Shown here in pieces: positions 44,901 to 55,147 of a DNA stretch of 64,000 bases. Origin of the DNA: Bathymodiolus brooksi (Eukaryota; Mollusca; Bivalvia; Mytilida; Modiolidae); assembly GCA_963680875.1 (NCBI GenBank), contig OY804579.1:84185095-84249094 (forward strand), written 5' to 3'. The notes under the pieces were generated by a model that was given only the letters and a program-made list of their open reading frames with translations, ran no database searches and was not told the DNA's origin. How positions within the stretch are numbered: position 1 is the first letter of the stretch; the number at the start of each line of letters is the position of its first letter. Made by a program: the position numbers and the translations under genes.

Positions 44901-47857
44901 TTTTGTTATTGTTTCTTTCAAGACATTCCACATATTGGTTACTTGGCAGTCATTGTCCTTGAACATATTTGATAAGGTGTGTTTGATGTTTTGCAGGTCT
45001 ATCTTCATTCCATACCAGTTAGCTTTGTTGTATAAAGGGATGGTCCGTGGTTTTTGTTGTAGCTTGACTGGTCTGAGGTCAAATTCTGTGTATACGATGT
45101 CATGGTCCGAGATGCCTGGTATGGTGTCTGTTCTGATAACTTTACCAGGATGGTTTGTGAGAATCAGATCCAGTGTGTTTTGTTGGCGTGTTGGTTCTTC
45201 CACAAGTTGAGTTAGAGCATTATTGTTCAGTACATCCATGAAATCAGTATGTAGATTGGGAGCAGTAGAATTTGGCTTCAAGGTATTTTCCTTCCAATTC
45301 CATCCAGGGAAGTTCATGTCACCTCCTATGATTAATATCGCGTTGTTTATAGCACTGGCTCTTGTTACTGATGTTTCGAAGTTCCTTATACTCTCTTCGT
45401 CTGTCACATTTCTGCGGTAGTATGCGCATATGTAAATATTTCCATTGCCTTTAAGGTTCATTTTGGCCCAGACGAGTTCACAGTCAGTGTCTAGTTCTGG
45501 CACATATTCACTGTTGTACTCATTTTTAATGGCTAGAAGTACTCCTCCTCCAGTACGATGGTTTTTACTGTTCCGGTCTTGCCGATGGAGAATATAGCCC
45601 TTCGGACATATTTCAGAGTCTTTGATGTCTTTATCTAGCCATGTTTCTGTACCTATGATGATATCTGGCTTAATACTGTCGATAACATTTGATAATCTAC
45701 ATAGTTTGGATTTGATAGATTGAAAGTTGATATTTACAATTTTTAATGGTGAGGCACATTTCGGTGGTCCTGCCTTTCTAGTAGGTGTTGATGAATGAAG
45801 AGGCTTTATGTTTGTTCTGTCTGGACTCTGTGGTGGTAAATCCAGGATGTTGCTGTTTGATAAGGATGAAGTGATTTCAATACTCTGATAGTCGTGCACT
45901 GTGTAGCTATAGTTGGGGTTATTACAGATGATGCAATGCCAACTAATGTTAAGCTCCGAGTCTCCTAGTTGATCATAGGATAGAGTGTGGATGTTTTGAC
46001 AGCCTGCATGGTACCACTGGTCACATGTCTCACATATAACCCCTCTTTCCTCCCAATTTACAGTTTTGTCACAGGTGCCGCATAGGTATTCTCTCTCGGT
46101 TCTTGGTCCAGGGTTCAAAAGGATGTCATTTGCATTTGTGAGCAATAAGATGACTAGGTAGACAAGGAATGTTTCGTAGTGGTCATGTTGGATTTTTCCG
46201 ATTTTCTGCCTCCTTTTTAATATGCATACTATTAAATGGTGGTATTCGTTGAAGCAAGGCGATTCTCTAGCAAAGACAAAGTTTGTTTCTTCAGTACCTT
46301 CAATTATGAGTAATATTTTTGGTTGTAGTGCGAGGATGGTGGCAAACAGGAGTAGAGTGTGGAAGGTTATGACAAGTCTCATGATGAATTTTGACCTGCA
46401 GGTAAGACTATTGACATGTATGGGTGTTGTCGGTAGGAGCAAACTATCAAGCTGTATTGGAGAATGGTCTTCATTGAGTTTTGGTTGATTGTAGTAAAGG
46501 CTGATAAGACAACTCACCTAAACCCTTTACTACAATATCTATGTTCAATGATATCCTTTCCGTCGCTTGATCTATATTTGCTACATGTATATATACGATC
46601 TTCTACAGTTTACATGTATCGCTGTTTTCAGTGATGTAGGCGGTAGCTCTTTGTTGTTGTTAATGTAAACAGATTTTCCCGCCAGGCAGTCACAGCATTG
46701 ACTGATGTTTTTGTCTAATCGGAAAAGGGGCAAGCCAAAAATTTAATAGAATTGTGTGCAACAGTAATGTAGGGGTATATTAATACGAAAAATACAAGAG
46801 GATATGGATGGTATTATACTTTCCCGTGAATTTTTTTTGAGCTGTCACTTGAGGACGTCCATCTTATCCGACATGCGCAGTATACTGTTTTACCTCTGTC
46901 CGTCCGTCCTTCCAAAATATTTTTCGTCACATTTTTCTCAGCAACTATTGATGGCAGAAATCTGATATTTGGTCACAAGCTTCACATAGGTATGCCATAT
47001 CGTGGGAAGCGTTTTTGGAACCATCAGATTCCTACTTCCTGTTTGCCGACTTAGTTGGTTTTTATCCACATTGAACATATATGCACATTTTTCTCAACAA
47101 CTATTGGGCAGAAATCTGGTATTTGGTCACAAGCTTCATATAGGTACCCCATATCATGGGAAGTGGCAGGGGTATCATAAGTGAACATTAGATCACAGTT
47201 CACCTTGTTTTAATTAGATTGGCACTTCGCCGGAAAATAAGAAAATAAGATTTCTGTGGCGTCTGAAAAAAACATTTCTACGGCGAAAAAACGTGACATA
47301 GCCCCCTTCAAGGTAAATGGTCAGTCCCATATTATTTTGCAGCAACTGTCTTGTGGAACTGGAACTAGAAGTAAAGTCTCTTTTGTTTCTAATCCAGCCC
47401 AAATTTCTCTGAAACATTCCAGTCAATTAACAAATAAAACAACACTGGCTACGTCATTCGTTTTCATCAGACATGTATTTCACTGTGTTCTACATGTATG
47501 TCTCTGTTTTCATATTGTCGGTAAACTGGCTAAAATAAATTAATTTAACACGTGTATCAAAATCTCGGGAAACAACTTCATAACTTATAAGAAGAAAAAA
47601 ACTAATTTAGTTATTTTTAACGCCGGCAAAAATTTCCGATCGAAAATACGTAGTTGAGCTTGTCCCCATAGGGTGCCTCCTGGCATGTTTTCAATGGTTA
47701 TCGTGGAAATATCGGCTGAATCTGTTAAGGCATGTAGTTTTCATCAAAGAAAATCTATTCCTGATACAGAAATTATTTATTCTACGTCTTTTAGATACAA
47801 TCGATTCGCAAATAGCTTTTTTCCTCAACTTTTATAGAAACTTACCTCAACATCCAT
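41951..47857 (-). CDS. P2X7 C-terminal-domain protein, spliced
   Basis: The last exon (42,214-41,951; 87 codons plus stop) follows a good acceptor (TTGTCTTTATTACAG) and encodes the C-terminal half of the P2X7-type intracellular domain: [18 protein letters not shown], then [18 protein letters not shown], then GQYKGF, matching the AYR...IPSCC-W-IR-FP...GQY-GF pattern of that domain. In vertebrates it is the cytosolic ballast of an ATP-gated channel; in invertebrates the domain occurs in many non-channel proteins. A candidate first exon is ATG at 47,857 with three more codons and a GTAAGT donor at 47,845; its phase 0 fits. The Cys-rich first half of the domain was not found, and a LINE lies in the intron, so the gene may be incomplete. 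No channel part is present. Confidence 0.6.
42215..42910. other. Intron sequence with T-rich tract and hairpin
   Basis: Within the intron of the P2X7-domain gene. T-rich tract at 42,415-42,540 and the TATACCCCC-type hairpin at 42,710-42,745. An open frame at 42,392-42,829 is low in complexity and not taken as a gene. Confidence 0.5.
42911..46691 (-). mobile_element. CR1-like LINE with PHD finger (LINE-1 of window)
   Basis: A nearly full non-LTR retrotransposon on the minus strand. Its ends carry a 13-bp perfect inverted repeat, GACTGCCTGGCGG at 42,911-42,923 and its complement at 46,679-46,691. The coding part has two frameshifts, near 44,100 (in a T run) and near 43,405. It is nested in the TTAA element. 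Confidence 0.85.
42924..46382 (-). pseudogene. LINE polyprotein: PHD, endonuclease, reverse transcriptase
   Basis: First ATG at 46,382 begins a signal-like stretch ([19 protein letters not shown]). A degenerate 2A-like DILLNPGP follows, then a PHD-type zinc finger (CGTC...CETC...WYHAGC...WHCIIC). Next come an AP-endonuclease domain ([21 protein letters not shown]) and a reverse transcriptase ([22 protein letters not shown]). The C-terminal part after 43,349 has the usual RRAARYV and WNLLPP elements. Two single-base frameshifts (about 44,100 and 43,405) break one original frame. The frame is otherwise free of stops, so the copy is young but inactive. It would copy its own RNA into nicked chromosomal DNA. 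Confidence 0.85.
46692..47845. other. Intron sequence with dispersed repeats
   Basis: Between the LINE and the putative first exon. Contains two tandem, diverged copies of the ATTTTTCTCAGCAACTATTG repeat (46,930-47,010 and 47,090-47,170) related to 40,500-40,600. Nothing else recognised. Confidence 0.5.
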
Positions 47858-48012
47858 GCTGCAGCATCCGGGCTACTGACATAAAAATAGATAAATAAAT
47901 AGAGTTGGCCTCGCCCAGGTCAGTGCATAATTAATTAGCTTCCGGTAACGATGATCAGCTTTTTTAGTCGAAAAAACAACGTTTCGGAGCGTATTCATCA
48001 ATAATTCGGTGT

Positions 48013-48098
48013 TTAATCTTCATTTTATGAAGGTCAGTACGGAAATCGACAATAATTTTGGGTATGAAAAAATTACGCAGCTGGTAGACAATATCCCT
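48013..48098. repeat. Right terminal inverted repeat
   Basis: Complement of 37,475-37,560; ends CAATATCCCT followed by TTAA. Confidence 0.85.
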
Positions 48099-48102
48099 TT
48101 AA

Positions 48103-48871
48103 TAGTGAAAAAATGAAGTCTTCATATATCATATAATATGAAGAATATATCATTGTCGTTTTGTTCGATTCTGTATGACATTTTTTATTTACAGTATATT
48201 AGTACATTTTTAAATTATAGAACCTCAGAGATCAATTGGAGGATTGATTTTTTTTTGGGGGGGAGGGGTAGATTATGACATTGAGCACTGTCATTTTTTT
48301 TTAGCTATTATGACATTGAGCACTGTCATTTTTTTAGCTATTTTTACCAAACCTTCAACTCAACGTTGGTAAAAAATACCTAAAAACTGCAAAAATTATT
48401 GATGAATCATTGATACTTGCAATTGTTTTACGTAACTATTCTACTAAACCAAGTTATATCTTTCAACTCAAACGTGAGCTAAAAGTTTGGAAATATATAT
48501 TTAACCTATTGCACTTCGAAATGCTTATCCAAAAAGGAATCCGAAGTTTCGACCTTTGTATTTTGACTTTTCATGAATGCGAGGCCCGTTTTGTGTTTGG
48601 TTTTCGGTTGGATTATAAACTGTCCCTGTTTATCTTTTCTTTTGTTTTGTGTCAAGTTGTTTTGTGTATTATTTATGTGTTATAATCAATATACAATATG
48701 TAAGTTAAATAATTCATCTGACCCCAGATAGTTTCAACAGTTACAACTGTTCTTAAAGCTTAATGAATTGGCAGACACATGTTCCAAATATTATCGGCAT
48801 TGGCTTTAACGTGACATTTATTCGATGTTTACATTTTTTTCTCTGTCTATTATACTTAATATGAGTATATT
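48103..48871. other. Stretch without recognisable gene
   Basis: Contains a ~35-bp tandem duplication with GACATTGAGCACTGTCATTT (48,276 and 48,312) and a G-run (48,257-48,266). No convincing coding region. Confidence 0.5.
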
Positions 48872-49388
48872 TCAACCCGTGTCGTCATCCGAGTCATCAT
48901 CACAAAAATCAATGATAATAGGTTCTATGAGACTTCTATCTATACAGTTTTCTTTGCAGTATTTTTTTTTCAATTTTGACCACATGTTCTTCTGCTTTTG
49001 TCCACACATTTTTGTAATTTTTGCGAAAGTGGTGTACGTGAGTTCTTTAACATCTTTTAATCGGAAGGTGGTATTGTTTTTAGCCACGAAACCTTTGATT
49101 TGCGCCCATATTAATTATATCGGGTTAAGTTCAGTGTCGAACGGGGGTTCTTAATACTTCATGTCCGTGTAAATTAGCAATTTTATCTGTTTTATAAACT
49201 ACTGGGGTCTTTTTTTTCTTTTTTTTTTTTTTCATATAATACTTTTTTGGTATCAGTAGCAGAAAAAGGAATGTTGTGTTGTGTAAGATAGTTTTGGAGA
49301 ACAGCTTTTTTCTGACTAAAATTTGGGCACACCATATCTTCTGTTTTAACATTGTGATAACTGGCATTATCTAAAACAACCAAGCTAG

Positions 49389-52300
49389 CAGTCGGGAAGC
49401 CACGCACAGATTCCGTACCTCCAACAATGCAAAGTCAAATCCTGAAATCAAGGGACGTAACTCTATTTTTTTTTAGACATGACGCTTTACAAGTGAGCGG
49501 CCATGCATTGTTTACGTCGACACCCCATGTGTTTTTACTGAATATCTTTATAAATAAAACTGAAAGAAGTATTCATTTTTATTGAATCCATTTTTTAAAT
49601 AAAATTGTAACGTGACTGACGCGTGAATACGTGTATTTATGATATCGTTTGCTTGAAATCAACGTTGGAACTCGGGATACCGCTGCTGATGAAATGTTGT
49701 AAAAAAAAATGGCGCTAAAAATAGACTCTTTAACTAAGTGGAACAATTGCATCCCATTGGCTGTTTATTAATAAATTTGGTACAAATAGCTAGAATTACG
49801 TATTAGAGTGTGGATTATTTGCATATTTCCCCATCATTCGTCACTAGAATTCCATATTTGGATGTAAACAAGAAGCACTATATTTCGAGATTCTAACCAA
49901 ATATGTCTGGTTTTTTTCATAGATTGATCGATCTATTTAGGATGAAAATGTGACTGTTTCTGTTTAAAAACGAAAGAACCACTTGACCAATCATAGTCAC
50001 ACATATATAGAGTCATTTTATTCCATTTTTAACAACAAATCTTTCATTTTCGTTGACTCGTTCCATGGCATTTATGGACATGTCAAAATATTGACATAAT
50101 TAATAAATACATTTTAGAAATAAAAAGGTCTGCATTATAATGTATGATCTTGTCATGCAGAGAATGGTGAAAGATTATGTTAAATTCACTCTAGATTAAC
50201 ATGGCATAGCATAAGGCTACATATTTAGTTCATGTCAAGCATTTACACCCCCCCCCCCTTTTTTTTCATTTTCAGTCTGTTTTCCTGAAATACTTATTGA
50301 TGTGTGTACATGCTACTTTTCGGTGCCAATGGTATTGACAACCTCCAGTTTTAGTTAGTTTTAGATCATTGTAGGTAGATATATATATATACAGACTGGA
50401 CATGGGATGTTTATTTTTTTTTAACAAGAGTCTGAAGATACCAAAGGGACAAAGTTACAGATTCTATTAAATAAAATGGATGTTTATTTTCTGCTAGTTT
50501 CAGATTCTATGAGTATAAATGCAAAGTTTCCTGTGATGTTTATTGGTTGAATATTTGAATAAATAAAAATAAGAATATATGATAAGTCTTATATATATAT
50601 TCATACAGGTTTGAAAATCAATATATATATATGGAGTGGATGTGGTCGAGTGGTCTAGGGCGCTGGACGTAAGGCTAAGCGAATGGTGCTGCAGTGTATC
50701 AATGGTGTGGGTTCATACAGGTTTGAAAATCAATATATATATATGGAGTGGATGTGGTCGAGTGGTCTAGGGCGCTAGACGTAAGGCTAAGCGAATGGTG
50801 CTGCAGTGTATCAATGGTGTGGGTTCAAATCCCGTCGAGGGAAGAACAAAAATTTGACAGCTCTAAAATCTAATTCTAACACTGTTTGGTTTAATTTTCA
50901 GACGTATATATATATATATATGGTTTTTGTCTTCTAAAATATCCATGAAGTATAAAAAATGGACCAGCATTCCAATTAATTTTAAAGTACATTATCAAAC
51001 AAATGCCATGAGTTTTCAAGACACCTTGTGTCATAAATTATAATAAAGTCATTCAGAAAAGGACGTTTTGAGTGTGTAATTTGTGAAGCTTCATCTGAAA
51101 GTCAAAAGGTTTATTTCAATTTCAATTGAAAACCAGGACTTGTCTTAAACATTTCAAGAATGAATTAAATTTCTGTAAAGAATTTGGCTCAGAAGATAAA
51201 TTATATTGTGGTACACATTGTTATAACAGTTGTAACACATTTTCTAGGTCAGAAAGTGGAGCTGAAACAAGATCTCAAACTTTTCAATTTCTTATAGATA
51301 TATTAAACCAGAACCAAGTTGTTGAACAAGTTTCTACAGACATTTAGACCTGTATACACTCCAACATGTTGTTGAATTTGTTATTCATGCTTTTTTTTTA
51401 GATGAAAAGGTACTTATGTTGCCTGTTGTTTATGAGATATATAATTATCTTTTATCTATGAATATTAATGCCGAAATTTATAAATTTTCTTTTACAGAGA
51501 AGAATTTTTCAAAATGTTCCCATTTATTAACTTTTTTCCAGTCATTGGAACAAATAAAATAATTTTTTTAACTTCAATTTTAAACAATATTAACCAATAC
51601 TTGGTTATTTTGCCAACAGAAAACATATTCATTCTATTCTAGTCATTTAATTTACTTAGTGAAATTTGGAATTCTGGTTTGTCCTTTCATGTGAATGCAA
51701 GTATTCTGTATGTGTCTTAAAATTATGTGAATGGTAGTCATTCAATGTGCTCTTTTATGTGAATGCTAGTTATTCTGTATGTGTCTTTTATGTGAATGCT
51801 AGTCATTTTGTGTCTGTCTTTTATGTGAATGCTATAGTCATTCTGTTTGTGAATGTCATGGTGGAAAAATTATTGAAATCTAAGTATCCATATTTGTAAA
51901 TGCTGGTAATTTTGTGAATGTCCTGGAGAAAGAATTATTGCAAACTAAGTACCCATATTTGTAAATGCTGGTCATTTTGTGAATGTCCTGGAGAAAGAAT
52001 TATTGCAACCTAAGTACTCATATTTGTAAATGCTGGTCATTTTGTGAATGTCAAGGGGAAAGAATTGTTACAACTTGACCACCCATATATGTTATAAAAG
52101 CTAGTTTGTAGTTGGGTCAAACACATGAATATTCCAAATACATTGATATTTACATTGTGAGATCAACATGAAACTTAGTAGCTTTCATTCAGATAATAAA
52201 ATTTCCTAATTTCAAGAAAAATATTTGCTTACACTGTTTTTGTTTTAATTTGCCTTGATATAATAGGAAGGGTTAAGATATCTGAATACAATTTTTCATG

Positions 52301-53257
52301 CCCCTTTTTGTCTCAAGGTTTCACTTTTTTTTAGATTTTAAAAAAATTATTAATTTTTTTACATGTTTTTTTTTTTTATAATATTTTCATATTTTTTCAA
52401 TTCGCTTAATTTTTGTATGTAAACATTTTATTTTTTCCACACATTTATTTCTTTCTATTTATCTTGTACCTGTTGTATTGAAATTAAATTAAATTGAAAT
52501 TATTAATTGTTGTACATTCCCTGTGCAAGTCTAGTATCATAGATGATTTTTTTTTAAATTTAAAGTGATAATAAATAGTAATTCCCCAGTCTAAATTACA
52601 AATGCACAATGTCTAAAACAATATTGCAATACAAATAATTCAATTAAACTGAAAAATACGGTATTAATACAAAAAAATAAAATAAAAAAGACATAGACAC
52701 CCCTTTCCCAAATGAAATATACTCTTTCGGATGTACGCTTAGGTGTCGTTTATTGTTGATGTTAAGAAACACCACCGATGTGTTCCGAAAGACAATGAAT
52801 TTCGATGTTTGGCAAATGGTCGATCCGATCAAGGTGGGTGTAGGGCTAAGTGGAACAATTGCATCCCACAAAACATTGACACTAGTTGTCGGTATGACAA
52901 TGATCCTAGATGATTTCCTCAGGCAATGTATGTTACAGAAAGCCATCATATTGTTTTAATTAAATTTTCTGTTTTAAATAGAACCACCTTGACATTTGTT
53001 TTGAAATTGAGTCCACTTCAAGTAGCAAAATTCGATGTTTGTACACAATATAAATAAAAACTGAAGTGATACAATAAATTTATATTTATCCATAAACATC
53101 TTCCGTATATTTTAATTGATTTCAAGCATAAATATTTATTGTAAACCGACGTATTTTAAGCGAAGGGTTGAACGTCATTTTTCATCAAAAATGAAGCGAA
53201 AGTCACGTGACTGGGACTTGACTTTGGAGCTCTCCTGTCACGCTGGCTGTCCTACTG
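49389..53257. mobile_element. DNA transposon inserted in the transposase gene
   Basis: 3869 bp with imperfect inverted termini: left CAGTCGGGAAGCCA, right (complement) CAGTAGGACAGCCA; further in, both have CAAAGTCAA(A/G)TCC (49,430 and 53,226). TAG borders both sides (49,386-49,388 and 53,258-53,260); removal of the element and one TAG restores the host transposase frame. CAGT termini with a TA-containing target fit Tc1/mariner-like elements. Inside no complete transposase is visible; 51,050-51,350 has a Cys/His-rich reading (CVIC, TCLKHF, YCGTHC), and 52,650-52,950 an unassigned frame. TGTGAATG-rich degenerate repeats lie at 51,690-52,060. Confidence 0.75.
50601..50870 (+). mobile_element. 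tRNA-derived SINE with duplicated head
   Basis: A pol III A box (TGGTCGAGTGG) and B box (GGTTCAAATCC) lie at 50,756-50,766 and 50,822-50,832, like tRNA-Leu/Ser. A 112-bp duplication (50,601-50,712 and 50,713-50,824) repeats the A-box part; the first copy stops in a half B box. The stem ends do not pair as in a real tRNA, so it is not a tRNA gene. Confidence 0.7.
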
Positions 53258-53978
53258 TAGGATTGTTCAGAGCAGGCATCAATTGATTTTCAAACCACTC
53301 AAGAAAGACAACAATATTCATCTCCTGATGATAGTCACCATCCTTTGATTTGGCCAGAAACACTAAATCGCAGCCGTCAATCAAACTCTCACTTCGTGTA
53401 CCTGCATGCAAAACAATCAAACGTTTTCCTTTACCCGAGGGTATTTTTGGGGCATCAGACCCATCATTCGGATGCCACATATAATCTGTGCAGTGATTTT
53501 GATTAACTCATGTTTCATCCATGTACACGATATCATACCCTGCTTCCCTATATAAAAGATTTGATCTTTCTCAGATAACTACACCTATTATTGATAATAG
53601 ACACTTGATCCTACAGAACTCTTCGATTATCACCTATTTGTTTATAAGTATATCCAAGATCAATGAGAGTTAGAGTAAGTTTAGACTTTGATATTTTAAT
53701 AGAATCTTTTATTTCCTTATGTATTATTGAGACGGTTGGAGCAATTAATCGTCCAAAATTGTAGCTCTTTCTTTGGGTTTATTTGACTTGCAAGGCCTCT
53801 TACCATTCATAATACGGTGCACTGAAGTGTAAGACACACCCAAAGCTTTAGATGTCTTTTGATATACCCTATCAAATGAGACAATTGGCTTCTTCGTTGC
53901 CTTTTCCGTACTAAAAAAGGCAAACAACTTTTATACAAACTTTTGGCATTCCGGAGATAAGTCAGACTTTTTACCCAT

Positions 53979-55147
53979 TTTACAAAAAATGCAAAATATA
54001 ACAATAATTTATGAGAGAAATGCTTGTCAGGTTCGTCTAAAGTACACGTGGCTGAGAGAAAGATTTTACAGGTAAGATACATGACGTACGGATGGTTCTT
54101 CTATAAAGTACATCTACTCCCACCCGAAAAATGACAACAAAATAGGACCAAAATACAAAATTTCATCTGAGTGCAGCCTCAGCCAAAATAATAAGAAGCA
54201 TTGCTGTAACATTTTAAGTAAGCACTCCTAATTCTAAATAAAACTCTCGTTTATTTTGCTGTTCAAAAATCTATAGTTTAAAAGATATTTGGATTTTTGG
54301 TTATTCTAATTAAAAAATTATTACTTTAGTAATTAATATATTCTTCTGTATATTAAAAAAATACATATGTACATGTATATATAAGCCTTAAAAGGGCATA
54401 TTCATACATATACACATAACTATTAGATATATATTTGTTATTTGTTTAACCATCTTGAGCAACAAATAAAAAAAAAAAGAGATTCAAAACAATTAATACA
54501 AAATCAAATTGAAAAATGTTAATCACAGTATAGGAACCTGTACGTCTGAAATCTCTCATTGACGTGCTCATCTTCATCTGTAAACTGCATTACGGTTTTG
54601 GTGGAAATAGACTGCCCACGCTTTCAAAGCAGGTAAGTTTTTCGGAATTTATTACTTTAAACATATTTTATTGTTCAAAAAGACAAAAGGATAAGACACA
54701 AGTTAAACAACTTAGACAGTCTTCTTCCATTACATATATTTCAAAATACACAATTGAACATAATGATATTTAATTACACAAATTTATAGTAAACGTGTAT
54801 AGTAAATGAAGGCATGAAGAAAAATATAAACAGTAAAACAATTAAAACCCTCATGGAGCCTCATTAACTATATGATCAACATATAGATAACCTATTGATA
54901 CATATCGAACAGACCCAAATGCGTACTACGTGGCAATGGACATATTTACTTTCATTCATCTATTGGGATTTAGTTGCTGAAAATAGTCATGGTAAGTAAA
55001 TATATTTCTATTTATTTTGTAAGATCAAATAGTCTTCAAAGATCATCCAGAGGTTTTATTTTCAATTATGATCATTCGAATAACACGTTAACATTTGTGT
55101 CAAAATGGTATACCTGTAAGGGAATTCACCTGGTTGTTTTGTTACAA
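53979..55147. other. Stretch between transposons
   Basis: AT-rich, no convincing gene. Probably includes the 5' end of the transposase element and the 3' end of the LINE; boundaries could not be placed. A TATATA/ACATGTATATA tract lies at 54,360-54,440. Confidence 0.45.

Larger units (their letters stand above)
37475..48098. mobile_element. TTAA-flanked 10.6-kb DNA transposon with two genes
   Basis: Inverted repeats of 86 bp with one mismatch (37,475-37,560 and 48,013-48,098) begin AGGGATATTGTCTACC and are bordered on both sides by TTAA (37,471-37,474 and 48,099-48,102). TTAA targets are used by piggyBac and Kolobok superfamilies. Inside, a four-exon gene starts 333 bp from the left end and a spliced gene starts 241 bp from the right end, running toward each other. 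A LINE and several short dispersed repeats sit in introns or between the genes. No transposase was recognised, so it may depend on another element. The alternative is two separate short elements lying in inverted orientation by chance. Confidence 0.65.
48872..53978 (-). pseudogene. IS630/Tc1-type transposase gene split by a transposon
   Basis: Pieces on the minus strand: helix-turn-helix region from ATG 53,978 (MGKKSDLSPE..., then ALGVSYTSVHRIMNGKRPC), a second region to 53,530, first catalytic Asp in YMDET followed by V-N-Q-N-H-C, SGKGKRLIVLHAG and DYHQEMN (to 53,261), then after the insertion LVVLDNASYHN (second Asp, 49,371) and LNPI-x-LIWAQIKGF with the third acidic codon changed to TAA (49,115-49,117), ending in an acidic tail. 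Other breaks: TAA after residue 15, TGA in place of the Trp after YMDET. The second Asp and third acid position are about 84 codons apart, far more than DD34E. Frames on the two sides of the insertion join cleanly when one TAG is removed. Confidence 0.75.

Noticed and set aside
50740..50850. Functional tRNA gene
   Set aside because: A and B boxes are present, but the acceptor ends do not pair and the unit continues into SINE body sequence.
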